From an uncultured Candidatus Saccharibacteria bacterium (GTDB lineage Bacteria; Patescibacteriota; Saccharimonadia; Saccharimonadales; Saccharimonadaceae), in the NCBI GenBank assembly GCA_937876715.1, contig CALEGA010000009.1, forward strand, positions 1-22,545: DNA of 22,545 nt, written 5' to 3'. Positions 5,490-12,356 of the stretch are shown piece by piece. How positions within the stretch are numbered: the stretch's first letter is position 1; the number at the start of each line of letters is the position of its first letter. The position numbers and the translations under genes are program-made. Under the pieces are notes generated by a model, which saw nothing but the letters and a program-made list of their open reading frames with translations, made no database searches and was not told where the DNA came from.

Positions 5490-6201
5490 AAGACCAAAAA
5501 TATTCGACGGAGCCGTGTTTTTCCGACGGGTTGAGGAGATTTTTTGTTTCAAGAAGTTTTTTGGTCTGGCGAGCAACGCCGTCGCCGCCGTCGATTAGCT
5601 CGGCGTGCTTGAAGAATTTTTGGATTTCTTTGCCGGCGAGCGGGTAGTGGGTGCAGCCGAGGATAACAACTTCGACGGTGTCGGGGCTTTCGACGTGTTT
5701 AAAGTTTTCTTGTAAGTTCATGCGGATTTTTTTCAGGTCGCGCGTTTCGATGGCTTCGGCAAGACCGAGGCAAGGGAGATTGACGAGGGTTTGACCGTCT
5801 TTAAGGTTAGTTTCGATAAGCTTCTGCGTGCGGGGAGAGTGCGCCGTGCCCTCGGTGCTGAGCAGGAGGAGATTGGTTTTGCCAGAGTCGGTTGCGAGTT
5901 TGATGGCGGGTTCAGTGCCGACGAAAGGAACCTCGGGGTAGGTTTTGCGGAGAAAGTCGATGGTTTGAGTGGTAGCGGTGTTGCAGGCGACGATGATGAG
6001 CTTGACGTGTTTTTTTAGCAAAAACTCCGTGGCGTTTTTGACGATGGTTTTGAGTTCTTCGGGCGATTTAGTGCCGAAAGGGCAGTTTTTGGAGTCGCCG
6101 AAGAAGACGTAGTTTTCGTGGGGGAGGAGGGTTTGGACGGATTTTAAGACCGTGGTGCCACCGATGCCAGAGTCGAAGACGCCGATGGGGTTATTTTGCA
6201 T
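5488..6201 (-). CDS. murI: Glutamate racemase
   Basis: MurI interconverts L- and D-glutamate to supply D-Glu for peptidoglycan. The 237-aa protein has the expected motifs: FDSGIGG (9-15, with the catalytic-site Asp10 and Ser11), a GDSKNCPFG segment (35-43), the first catalytic Cys73 in VACNTA, and the second catalytic Cys183 in LGCTHYPL. It is about 25 residues shorter than typical enzymes, mainly at the C-terminus. Its start ATG overlaps the 3' end of the upstream methyltransferase gene by 11 nt, so the two are translated from one message. With murB and a Mur-ligase-like gene nearby in the window it indicates that the organism makes its own peptidoglycan. Confidence 0.95.
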   Translation of the reverse strand: MQNNPIGVFDSGIGGTTVLKSVQTLLPHENYVFFGDSKNCPFGTKSPEELKTIVKNATEFLLKKHVKLIIVACNTATTQTIDFLRKTYPEVPFVGTEPAIKLATDSGKTNLLLLSTEGTAHSPRTQKLIETNLKDGQTLVNLPCLGLAEAIETRDLKKIRMNLQENFKHVESPDTVEVVILGCTHYPLAGKEIQKFFKHAELIDGGDGVARQTKKLLETKNLLNPSEKHGSVEYFWS

Positions 6202-6979
6202 CTTTAATGGGTTTTTCTAGCTTATAGTAAATCGAGGGAGCGAAGCGGACTAATGCGAGCGGGCGCTGAGAGACGTTTTCTAGCTTGCCGAGGAACTTGG
6301 TGCCGAAGATTTTTTTGAGCTTAGGTGAGCGGAAGTTGGAGACGGAGAGGACTTTGAGGATTTTGAACCCTTGTTTTTTGAAGAGGTCTTCCATATATTT
6401 CGGGTGGTAATTATACATCGAGAGGTCTTTGAGGAAAGAGGGGTCTTTCGAGAAAGGGTTGACGTCGGATTTTTTGAACCAGTAGCGGAGCATTTTCGGG
6501 AGGGTCTTTTTACTGGCGATTTCGATGACGGCGACGCCGCCTGGCTTGAGAATGCGGTAGAGTTCTTCGACGACCTTTGGCATATCTTTAAAGTGGTGCG
6601 TGGCGCGAACCATCATTAGCCCGTCGAACGATTCGTCTTTGAACGGGAGGTCGTAGATGTCGCCTTGTTTGGTCATAATTTTGTCGCCGTATTTTTTCTT
6701 AGCGTCGGCGAGTTCGGTTTTGGAGTAGTCGAAAATCGTGGAGTGCTTAGCGCGGGGGATGTATTCGTCGGCGAGGCGGCCGTAGCCACCGGCGATGTCA
6801 ACGAAGTCGTCCATTGCCTCGGGGAGGAGTTTACGGACGGCGAGGCGGTCGGCGAGGTCTTCATAGTCGCGTTTGCCGTCTTCCCAGAAAATCTTTTTAT
6901 AATCATAGCCGTTGTAGTCGGCGAGGATTTCGTGGTCAGGATTTTGAGGTTGTTTCTTCTTGGTTTTAGCTTCTGTCAT
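6191..6979 (-). CDS. Class I SAM-dependent methyltransferase (Methyltransf_11 type)
   Basis: A 262-aa methyltransferase with SAM-binding motif I DIAGGYGRL (61-69), an acidic residue after strand 2 (FDYS, about 88-91), GDIYDLPF (about 107-114), and the post-I motif LKPGGVAVIEIA (about 145-156). MMVRATHHF lies in the middle as the motif III region. The C-terminal third carries basic and hydrophobic segments, giving no clear substrate clue; small-molecule, lipid or quinone methylation are all possible. The N-terminus is Lys-rich. It is transcribed from its own extended -10 box 6 nt upstream of the ATG and overlaps murI, so it forms a two-gene unit. Specific substrate unknown. Confidence 0.82.
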   Translation of the reverse strand: MTEAKTKKKQPQNPDHEILADYNGYDYKKIFWEDGKRDYEDLADRLAVRKLLPEAMDDFVDIAGGYGRLADEYIPRAKHSTIFDYSKTELADAKKKYGDKIMTKQGDIYDLPFKDESFDGLMMVRATHHFKDMPKVVEELYRILKPGGVAVIEIASKKTLPKMLRYWFKKSDVNPFSKDPSFLKDLSMYNYHPKYMEDLFKKQGFKILKVLSVSNFRSPKLKKIFGTKFLGKLENVSQRPLALVRFAPSIYYKLEKPIKDAK

Positions 6980-6985
6980 AGGTTA

Positions 6986-6994
6986 ATTATAGCA
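6986..6994 (-). promoter_or_regulatory. Extended -10 for leaderless methyltransferase-murI mRNA
   Basis: TGCTATAAT on the minus strand (TATAAT 6986-6991) ends 6 nt before the ATG at 6979. No SD is present. Confidence 0.7.
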
Positions 6995-7021
6995 TATTTT
7001 TGCGCAGATTGCTCCCGCGCT

Positions 7022-8176
7022 CTAATACTGAATTCTTCCCTGTTTTTCTTGAATTAGCGCCTCATATTCTTTAACGACTTTTTGCATAATTTTTGACCAC
7101 GGGATAGGGATAGTTTTCTTCGCGTTTTGACCGATAGTTTCGAGAGTTTTGAGACCGGTTTCGATGCGGGCGGCGATTGCCTCGGGAGAGTCGTTTGTGG
7201 CGATGAGGGCGTTTTCGCCGTCCTTGAGACTTTCCGCTGCGGTCGAACCTTGGACGAGGAGGGCGGGTGTGCCAGCGGCGGCAGCTTCGCGCAAGACCAT
7301 TGGCGCGTTATCATAAAGGCTCGGGAAGACGAGGAGGTCGGCGAGAGCGTAGAGGGCGGTGAGTTCTTCGGGGTCGGAGACGAAGCCGAGGAATTGAAAT
7401 TCATTCAGGAGGTCGAGTTTTTTGACGAGGTGTTTGAGTTTGTCCATATCGGGACCGTCGCCAGCGGTGACGAGGCGGAATCTTAGACCTTTTTGTTTCA
7501 AAATTTGGCAAGCGCGGATGACGCCGTCGAGGTTTTTCTTGGTGTTGTGTTGGCCAACGAAGAGGAAGAGTGGAATGTTTTTGTCGTGGTGAATTTGTTC
7601 GCGAACTTTGGCGAGGGCGACGGGAGAGGCGTGCGTGATGTCGGTGCCGTTTTCTATGACGGTGATTTTGCCGCCGAAGCCGTAGTCGCGCAGAACCTCG
7701 GCGGTGCCGTTATTGACCGCCCAGACGGCGTCACATTTGTTGAAGAAGTCGATGATGATGTTGACGGTGGCGCGAGAAAGGACTTTGGAGTGGGTGATTT
7801 TGAGGGCGTCGTCGTAGAATTTGCTGTGGAAAGTGGCGACGAGGGGAACGTTGAGTTTTTTGGCGACTTTTAATGCTTCGAGTCCGGCGGAGAAAGGGCT
7901 TTGAGCGTGGACGAGGTCGAACGGAATGGTCTTGAGTTGTTTGTTGTATTTTGGGCTAATCCAAGGGACGCCGATGCGATGGAGTTCGGTCGGGATTTTG
8001 AGGCTGGCGGAGAGAATGGTGTTGAGCGAGTCGGTGTTTTCCGCGTCGGGATGGTTAGGAGCGACGTAATAAACGGCGTGACCGAGTTTTTTGAGTTCTT
8101 CGCAGTAAGCCAAGGTGACGCGCCCGACGCCGTCGAGGTTTGGCGGGAAAGTATCACAAAATTGCCCAATAATCAT
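7022..8176 (-). CDS. Glycosyltransferase family 4 (GT-B fold)
   Basis: A 384-aa glycosyltransferase of the GT4 type. The N-terminal domain has the acceptor-side glycine motif after strand 1 (DGVGRVTLAYCEEL, about 15-28), and the C-terminal domain has ENGTDI (about 179-184), a FVGQHNTKKNLDGVIRA donor-domain opening (about 212-228) and the nucleotide-sugar motif VFPSLYDNAPMVLREAAAAG followed by TPALL. The spaced acidic pair E-x7-E seen in many GT4 enzymes is reduced here to the REAAAAG region. Similar enzymes make mannosyl- or glucosyl-lipids or surface glycans. It follows the PH-domain gene by 8 nt with no SD, so they form an operon. Sugar and acceptor are not deducible. Confidence 0.88.
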   Translation of the reverse strand: MIIGQFCDTFPPNLDGVGRVTLAYCEELKKLGHAVYYVAPNHPDAENTDSLNTILSASLKIPTELHRIGVPWISPKYNKQLKTIPFDLVHAQSPFSAGLEALKVAKKLNVPLVATFHSKFYDDALKITHSKVLSRATVNIIIDFFNKCDAVWAVNNGTAEVLRDYGFGGKITVIENGTDITHASPVALAKVREQIHHDKNIPLFLFVGQHNTKKNLDGVIRACQILKQKGLRFRLVTAGDGPDMDKLKHLVKKLDLLNEFQFLGFVSDPEELTALYALADLLVFPSLYDNAPMVLREAAAAGTPALLVQGSTAAESLKDGENALIATNDSPEAIAARIETGLKTLETIGQNAKKTIPIPWSKIMQKVVKEYEALIQEKQGRIQY

Positions 8177-8184
8177 TGTTGTTA

Positions 8185-8754
8185 TTATTTCTTTTTAGTT
8201 TTATGTAATAAATGCGCGATAAATTCAAGCTCGTCATCAGGAGTGTCAACGAATGGGAAAGTGTAGGTGGTTTCGTCACCGACGGTGGAAAGGCGGAGAG
8301 TGCCGAAGTTGAAAACGTAGTCGAGGAAGCCGGATTGTTTGTAAGAAACGTCTTCGATGCGGGAGAGTTCGATGATGTTGGCGGATTTAACGAAGAGGGA
8401 GTTTTGAGCGTAGTAGATGACGCGTTTGTTAGTGACGAAGAATTTGTTAGCGAGATAAACCTTGGAGCCGAGGAGACCGGAGAGGATGAGAACGGCGTAA
8501 AGTCCGCCGAGGAAAAGCCAGAAATAGACCATTGACTCGGCTTTGAGAATAGTGCCGCGAGTGATGGCGTTGATGACTAAGGCGAGGGCGGCGCCGACGA
8601 CGAGCATACCGAGGAGAGCGCCAGCCCAGATGAGGATGAGTCCTTTTTTGGAGCGGGTGATAAAGAGTTCAACGTATTCGTTTTCTTCGAGTTTAAGGAA
8701 AGGAAAATCTTGCTTGGAGCGGGCGTGGCGGATGCGGGCAAGAGAGGGTTTCAT
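8185..8754 (-). CDS. Bacterial PH-domain membrane protein
   Basis: A 189-aa protein with a cytoplasmic, basic N-terminus, two hydrophobic helices (about 38-62 and 75-98) and a C-terminal beta-rich domain of the bacterial PH (bPH2/DUF304) type: VYLANKFFVTNKRVIYY opening strands and the typical IELSRIEDVSYKQSGFLDYVFNFGTLRL core (about 137-165). Such proteins are membrane-associated and of mostly unknown function. It begins 6 nt after an extended -10 (TGCTATCAT), implying a leaderless mRNA, and is co-transcribed with the glycosyltransferase, which hints at a role in envelope glycan or lipid work. Confidence 0.78.
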   Translation of the reverse strand: MKPSLARIRHARSKQDFPFLKLEENEYVELFITRSKKGLILIWAGALLGMLVVGAALALVINAITRGTILKAESMVYFWLFLGGLYAVLILSGLLGSKVYLANKFFVTNKRVIYYAQNSLFVKSANIIELSRIEDVSYKQSGFLDYVFNFGTLRLSTVGDETTYTFPFVDTPDDELEFIAHLLHKTKKK

Positions 8755-8760
8755 AAGTAT

Positions 8761-8769
8761 ATGATAGCA
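8761..8769 (-). promoter_or_regulatory. Extended -10 for leaderless PH-domain/glycosyltransferase mRNA
   Basis: TGCTATCAT on the minus strand (hexamer 8761-8766) ends 6 nt before the ATG at 8754. Confidence 0.6.
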
Positions 8770-8773
8770 TAGA

Positions 8774-8802
8774 TTGACGAAAAAGGAAAAATAGCGTATA
8801 TT
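8774..8802 (+). promoter_or_regulatory. Promoter of tRNA-Met
   Basis: TTGACG (8774-8779), 17-bp A-rich spacer, TATATT (8797-8802). Transcription would start near 8809, a few nt before the tRNA. Confidence 0.7.
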
Positions 8803-8814
8803 ATATATATCTTT

Positions 8815-8891
8815 GGTACCGTAGCTCAGATGGTTAGAGCGTGGGACTCATAAGCCCAAGGTCACTGGTTCGATCCCAGTCGGTACTACCA
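8815..8891 (+). tRNA. tRNA-Met(CAT) (elongator or Ile2-type)
   Basis: Acceptor GGTACCG/CGGTACT, D stem GCTC/GAGC, anticodon stem TGGGA/GCCCA with an A-G mismatch at 31-39, loop CTCATAA (anticodon CAT), T arm ACTGG-TTCGATC-CCAGT, discriminator A and encoded CCA. A G1-U72 pair and the absence of the GGG/CCC initiator anticodon stem argue against fMet. Elongator Met versus lysidine-modified Ile2 cannot be settled by eye. A T8 run (8893-8899 region) follows directly. Confidence 0.88.
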
Positions 8892-8903
8892 TTTTTTTTG
8901 ATT

Positions 8904-9113
8904 TTAGGCAAATTTGAGGCGGCAATCGACAAGACGAGTTTTCGTGTTGACGGCGACAAGGTCAACGCCGTTGGCGGCGCGTTCAATGCGGTGGGTGACG
9001 TGGCCGTGGCGATTGCAAACGCAGATTTGGTTACGGATGAGCGCGTCGGTGACGTAGCTGCCGTCGTTCGCGATAAGTCCGTTTCGCAAAAGCATTTGTT
9101 TGATTAATTCCAT
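8904..9113 (-). CDS. Small protein of unknown function downstream of dnaJ
   Basis: A 69-aa protein I do not recognise. It is mixed alpha/beta in appearance, with no signal peptide or membrane helix. The middle has CVCNRHGH (about 32-39), a C-x-C plus two His cluster that could bind a metal, and a third Cys is in VDCRL near the end. It has a strong SD, GGAGGT (9117-9122), and an extended -10 (TGCTATAAT, 9137-9145), both of which support a real gene. The start ATG lies 4 nt after GGAGG. It may be transcribed alone or as readthrough from dnaJ. Confidence 0.6.
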   Translation of the reverse strand: MELIKQMLLRNGLIANDGSYVTDALIRNQICVCNRHGHVTHRIERAANGVDLVAVNTKTRLVDCRLKFA

Positions 9114-9116
9114 AAA

Positions 9117-9145
9117 ACCTCCACTTATTTGGAGGTATTATAGCA
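9117..9145 (-). promoter_or_regulatory. Overlapping -10, hairpin and SD before the 69-aa gene
   Basis: TGCTATAAT (9137-9145) is followed directly by ACCTCC (9131-9136), an 8-nt loop, and GGAGGT (9117-9122), then TTT. The same 6-bp hairpin could end dnaJ transcripts weakly and hide the SD in readthrough RNA, whereas RNA started at this promoter begins near 9130 and lacks the 5' arm. Confidence 0.6.
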
Positions 9146-9157
9146 CAATAAATTGGA

Positions 9158-10093
9158 TTAGTTCCAAAAACCGCGTTTTTTGTTTTTGGGGTCTTTAAAT
9201 TCTTCGAGCAGCTCTTTTTGTTTCTTGGAAAGGTTTTTCGGGGTTTCTACGATGATAGTGACGATGTGGGGACCGCGGTCGCCATCGGCGCGCATTGGGA
9301 CGCCGTGTCCAGAGAGGCGGAAAGGCGTGCCGGATTGAGTGCCGGCGGGGACTTTCATAGTGACTTTGCCATCGACGGTTTCGACATCAAGTTCGCAACC
9401 GAGAGCGGCGTCAACCATAGAAACGGTGGCTTCGGAAAGGATGATATGACCCTCGCGAGTGAGGTTTTTGTCAGGCTTGACGCGGACGCGGACGTAGAGG
9501 TCGCCTTTTTCGCCGTCCTTAGTCGGAGCTTCGCCACCTTTACCAGCGAGGCGAATTGCCATACCGTCGTCGATGCCAGCGGGGATTTTGACTTTTAATT
9601 TATGGTCGGAGTTGAGCGGAGTGATGTCGCGAGTGGTGCCAAAGACGGCCTCCTTGAAGTCGATGATGACTTGGGTTTCAAAATCTTGCCCGCGAGCGGT
9701 GCGACGGCGACGAGCGCCTCCGCCGAAGCCAAAGAGGTCGCCAAGAATGTCGTCGAGACCACCGCCAGCGCCACTGCCGAAGTCGAAGTGGAATTGTTGA
9801 CCGTTGAAGTTAAAATTGCCACCTTGACCGAACGGATTGCCGCCAGCGAAAGGATTGCCCGCGTCGCCGCCGACGCCGGCGTGCCCGAACTGGTCATAGC
9901 GAGCGCGTTTTTGTTTGTCATTCAAAACTTCGTAGGCTTCCGTGGCTTCCTTGAACTTTTCTTCGGCGGTTTTGTCGCCAGGGTTTTTATCGGGATGGTA
10001 TTTAATCGCAAGCTTGCGGTATGCCTTTTTAATTTCATCATCAGAGGCGTTTTTGGAGACGCCGAGAACTTCGTAATAATCGCGTTTAGACAT
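9158..10093 (-). CDS. dnaJ: DnaJ-family co-chaperone lacking the zinc finger (class B, CbpA-like)
   Basis: A 311-aa J-domain protein. The J domain (about 1-70) has the invariant HPD (33-35), which stimulates the ATPase of DnaK. A Gly/Phe/Asn-rich region (about 75-128) follows, then the two C-terminal substrate-binding beta domains (DFKEAVFGTTRDI, VKIPAGIDDG, GKGGEAP, GDLYVRVRV, VPAGTQSGTPFRLSGHGVP) and a short C-terminal tail. The CxxCxGxG zinc-finger repeats of classical DnaJ are missing: the C-terminal domain runs on without the insertion, and the protein has only one Cys. It starts 8 nt after a TATAAT box overlapped upstream by a CIRCE operator. No dnaK or grpE is in the window. Confidence 0.92.
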   Translation of the reverse strand: MSKRDYYEVLGVSKNASDDEIKKAYRKLAIKYHPDKNPGDKTAEEKFKEATEAYEVLNDKQKRARYDQFGHAGVGGDAGNPFAGGNPFGQGGNFNFNGQQFHFDFGSGAGGGLDDILGDLFGFGGGARRRRTARGQDFETQVIIDFKEAVFGTTRDITPLNSDHKLKVKIPAGIDDGMAIRLAGKGGEAPTKDGEKGDLYVRVRVKPDKNLTREGHIILSEATVSMVDAALGCELDVETVDGKVTMKVPAGTQSGTPFRLSGHGVPMRADGDRGPHIVTIIVETPKNLSKKQKELLEEFKDPKNKKRGFWN

Positions 10094-10101
10094 ATGAAGT
10101 A

Positions 10102-10107
10102 ATTATA
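10102..10107 (-). promoter_or_regulatory. -10 box of dnaJ
   Basis: TATAAT on the minus strand, 8 nt before the dnaJ ATG at 10093 and without an SD. A -35-like TTGCAT (10125-10130) with 17-bp spacing lies inside the CIRCE spacer, so repressor binding would cover the promoter. Confidence 0.65.
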
Positions 10108-10112
10108 CAAAA

Positions 10113-10139
10113 TTGGCACTCAAAATGCAAGAGTGCCAA
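10113..10139 (-). promoter_or_regulatory. CIRCE operator (HrcA heat-shock repressor site)
   Basis: TTGGCACTC-N9-GAGTGCCAA, a perfect inverted repeat with 9-nt spacer. The CIRCE consensus is TTAGCACTC-N9-GAGTGCTAA; each arm differs at one base, symmetrically. It lies just upstream of the dnaJ -10 box, which implies repression of dnaJ by HrcA and release on heat shock. Confidence 0.92.
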
Positions 10140-10157
10140 AACGGTTTTGTTCTAAGT

Positions 10158-10925
10158 TTATTCGACTTGGTCGGGGTTGTAATTGGCGATGCCGTCGGCG
10201 ATGACGTCGTTAGCGATGTGAAGAGAGGTGGCGATGGCGGCAGCGCAAGCCATATAGGAGACGATTGGCTCGCCGGTGAGGAAGCTGGCGACGGAGAAGC
10301 GGGAGGAGCCGAGGCTCAAATTTGCTTCAGTTCCTTTTTTGTAGAGTTTGGCGCCGTCGATGCGGAGGGTGGAAGTGCGAGTCGTGCCGTAGGTGAAAGT
10401 GTCGGTTTTGCCAACGAAGCGGGAGAAGTAAGGGTAGTTGGCGTCGTCTTCGTTGAGGACGACGATTTCTGGGTTCATAGCGAAAAGAGTGGTTTCGTCC
10501 GCGGAGAAATCGGCGGCGGAGGGAGCGTTGAGCGAGGCGGGAACGAAGTCGGTCAAAGCGGCGACGTGGACGGGGAGACCGTAGAAGACGTTGTTTTTGA
10601 GCGAGTCGGCGGGAGCGGTGACGACGACGTAGGACGAGCCGGCTTTCCAAGCTTCGCTGAGGAATTTGTGGAGAGTGGAAATTTTAATCGGGTCGTCAGA
10701 CGCGAGGGCAGCGACGTGTTGCCCGGCGGCGCGGAGAATTTCGTGAACAAAGTGCGCGACGGTTGCTTTGCCGGAGGTGCCGGTGATGCAGATGAGCTTC
10801 ATATCGCGAATCGGATTGCCATAATAGCTCGACAAGAGTTTCGCACGAGTACGCTGGAGTTTAGATTTAACGGAAGGTTTCTTTTTCGTTTCGGTTTTCT
10901 GGGCAGACATAGTATTTTCCATCAT
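10158..10925 (-). CDS. Truncated Mur-ligase-like protein
   Basis: A 255-aa protein resembling the central ATP-binding domain of Mur ligases (MurE/MurT type). The P-loop is CITGTSGKATV (47-57) where Mur ligases have GTNGKTT, so the Thr following the Lys is replaced by Ala. A later AALTDFVPASLNAP segment and VVLNEDDANYPYFSRF (about 160-175) match the Mur central-domain signatures (in other ligases NLDxDH and similar), and MACAAAIATSL is the end of that domain. The C-terminal amino-acid-binding domain is absent. The start is the first of two ATGs, placed 6 nt after TATAAT. It may be inactive or act in a complex, as MurT does with GatD. Function not deducible. Confidence 0.65.
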   Translation of the reverse strand: MMENTMSAQKTETKKKPSVKSKLQRTRAKLLSSYYGNPIRDMKLICITGTSGKATVAHFVHEILRAAGQHVAALASDDPIKISTLHKFLSEAWKAGSSYVVVTAPADSLKNNVFYGLPVHVAALTDFVPASLNAPSAADFSADETTLFAMNPEIVVLNEDDANYPYFSRFVGKTDTFTYGTTRTSTLRIDGAKLYKKGTEANLSLGSSRFSVASFLTGEPIVSYMACAAAIATSLHIANDVIADGIANYNPDQVE

Positions 10926-10931
10926 GGGGTC

Positions 10932-10940
10932 ATTATAGCA
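10932..10940 (-). promoter_or_regulatory. Extended -10 for leaderless Mur-ligase-like mRNA
   Basis: TGCTATAAT on the minus strand (TATAAT 10932-10937), 6 nt before the first ATG at 10925. This fixes the start at the first of two adjacent ATGs rather than at the upstream TTG. Confidence 0.7.
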
Positions 10941-10941
10941 C

Positions 10942-10969
10942 AAAAAAGCTCTCTAGGGGAGAGTTTTTT
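10942..10969 (-). terminator. Terminator of tRNA-Arg(GCG), probably bidirectional
   Basis: CTCTC (10949-10953) and GAGAG (10959-10963) with a 5-nt loop, flanked by A6 (10942-10947) and T6 (10964-10969) on the plus strand. On the minus strand the T-run follows the stem and abuts the next promoter. Confidence 0.75.
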
Positions 10970-11009
10970 GTAATCTTAATTTCTAGGTATTCTTTTTATA
11001 GTCTTTTAA

Positions 11010-11086
11010 TGGTATGCCCGACACGAGTCGAACGTGCGACCTTCAGCTCCGCAAGCTGACGCTCTATCCATCTGAGCTACGGGCAC
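11010..11086 (-). tRNA. tRNA-Arg(GCG)
   Basis: Minus-strand cloverleaf: acceptor GTGCCCG/CGGGCAT, D stem GCTC/GAGC, anticodon stem TCAGC/GCTGA, loop TTGCGGA (anticodon GCG), T arm GCACG-TTCGACT-CGTGT, discriminator A and encoded CCA. The anticodon GCG is unusual in bacteria, where CGN codons are normally read by ACG modified to inosine. Confidence 0.92.
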
Positions 11087-11182
11087 ATGTGGATATTTTC
11101 ACGAAGATTAAAACTTCATTACGACATCCACCTAGAAAATTAAATGTTCATCACGATAAACGTGACGTTGATTATTATATCA
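11087..11182 (-). promoter_or_regulatory. Promoter and structured 80-nt leader of tRNA-Arg(GCG)
   Basis: TGATATAAT on the minus strand (TATAAT 11174-11179) gives a start near 11167, about 80 nt before the tRNA. The leader holds a hairpin TCACG/CGTGA (11151-11155 with 11161-11165) and a longer arm closed by GTGGAT/ATCCAC (11089-11094 with 11126-11131), with GAAG/CTTC inside (11103-11106 with 11114-11117). No ORF is present. Confidence 0.55.
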
Positions 11183-11238
11183 CAAAATAATAGGTTTGGG
11201 TAGGGCGAAATTAAGGTCTGGCAAGAATGACGTAAGCG

Positions 11239-11247
11239 TGATAAAAT
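11239..11247 (+). promoter_or_regulatory. Extended -10 for leaderless 356-aa protein mRNA
   Basis: TGATAAAAT with the hexamer at 11242-11247, 6 nt before the ATG at 11254. Confidence 0.6.
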
Positions 11248-11253
11248 AAAGTT

Positions 11254-12324
11254 ATGATGAACAGTTCAGAAACTTTTGGAAATAACCGTAACGGTGAGGC
11301 GCCTGAACTCGAGGCGAGATTCGGGGAGTCATTGCTGTCCGATCCGGTTTTTGAGCCACGGGAGTTTCCTGACCAAGCTCCGGATGAGACCGAACGACAG
11401 TTTGCCGAGCGCGAGATGCGAGCGGACGAACGGATTTTTATGGTCGGCTTAATAAAGGCAGAGTCGCAGGGTCCGGACGGGATGGTTGAGGCACTTAACG
11501 CGCCAGATTTTAGAATAAAACGGTCACAGAAACGCGAATTCTTAGAGGCGATTGGCAAGATGTCGGAAGAAGAGTATGGAACGAGAGTGAATGACATTCT
11601 CGGCGTGTTTGATACTCCTGAAGCGCGCGATGCGGCGATGGACATTGCGGATTATTATTGGTTAAGCGCAAAGAAGAAAGCGAAAGATGTGGCAGCGTTA
11701 GATGAAACAGTTGCCAATGATAATGTGGAACGAACGCATCACGAAAAACCGCGCAAATACAGGTGGAAAGTCGAAGAGAAGCCGGAGATGCCGAAGTCGC
11801 AAGCCGAAGTGATGCTTGCTAATCCGCAGAAGTATTATCGCGAGCAAAAGCAGGAGCGACGTGGGAAGAAGTTGTTCGATAAAATTAAAGGTGTGTTTAA
11901 TAAACTCAAGGAGGAGAAAATCCCGAGGCGAGCGCGTTCTGGCGTGAGTCCGTCAGATTTTTCCGATGAGCCGTTGATTCCGACGCCGCAACTCAACGTG
12001 GCAACGAGAGAGAATGTTGGTAGGCGCATCGAAGACGATGGCAGTATGGAAGTTTCTGGAGGAGACTATCCGGCGCCGGTGCCAGCAGGAAAGTTGTTTA
12101 GAGGTACGAATTTTTATCAAGAGACGCCGGCGGGTCACTACTTTGGAGGCGGGGAGAGTCCGGCAAGAGACGTAGTGCCAGAGAGTGCAATAGAGGGGGC
12201 GATGCCAGAAAGTATGCCAGAAGAGGTTTTGCCGATGAAAGATCGAAAAGCAAGGTGGCGCGATAATTTGTCGAGTGCGCGCTTTGATGGGCTGAACGAA
12301 TTCGGCGATAACGGCGGTCTTTGA
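11254..12324 (+). CDS. Large charged cytoplasmic protein of unknown function
   Basis: I do not recognise this 356-aa protein. It has no signal peptide or membrane helix. The N-terminal half (about 30-135) is acidic and probably helical (EREMRADERIFMVGLIKAES, REFLEAIGKMSEEEYGTRVNDILGVFDTPEARDAAMDIADYYW), so a folded helical domain is likely. A basic, Lys/Arg-rich middle (about 155-230) follows, containing EVMLANPQKYYREQKQERRGKK and FDKIKGVFNKLKEEK. The C-terminal third is low-complexity (Pro, Gly, Ser, Glu), probably disordered, with repeated PES/PEE-type motifs. It begins 6 nt after an extended -10. It stands alone between tRNA genes and may be lineage-specific. Confidence 0.72.
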   Translation: MMNSSETFGNNRNGEAPELEARFGESLLSDPVFEPREFPDQAPDETERQFAEREMRADERIFMVGLIKAESQGPDGMVEALNAPDFRIKRSQKREFLEAIGKMSEEEYGTRVNDILGVFDTPEARDAAMDIADYYWLSAKKKAKDVAALDETVANDNVERTHHEKPRKYRWKVEEKPEMPKSQAEVMLANPQKYYREQKQERRGKKLFDKIKGVFNKLKEEKIPRRARSGVSPSDFSDEPLIPTPQLNVATRENVGRRIEDDGSMEVSGGDYPAPVPAGKLFRGTNFYQETPAGHYFGGGESPARDVVPESAIEGAMPESMPEEVLPMKDRKARWRDNLSSARFDGLNEFGDNGGL

Positions 12325-12340
12325 TTATCTGACAAGAATA

Positions 12341-12349
12341 TGGTAGAAT
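12341..12349 (+). promoter_or_regulatory. Extended -10 promoter of tRNA-Ser
   Basis: TGGTAGAAT with the hexamer at 12344-12349, starting transcription about 1-2 nt before the mature tRNA 5' end at 12357. Confidence 0.6.
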
Positions 12350-12356
12350 AGGCTAC

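Noticed and set aside
10113..10973. 286-aa open frame on the plus strand
   Set aside because: It lies antisense to the Mur-ligase-like gene, with Gly/Val/Glu-rich composition typical of the complement of a coding strand. No SD or promoter.
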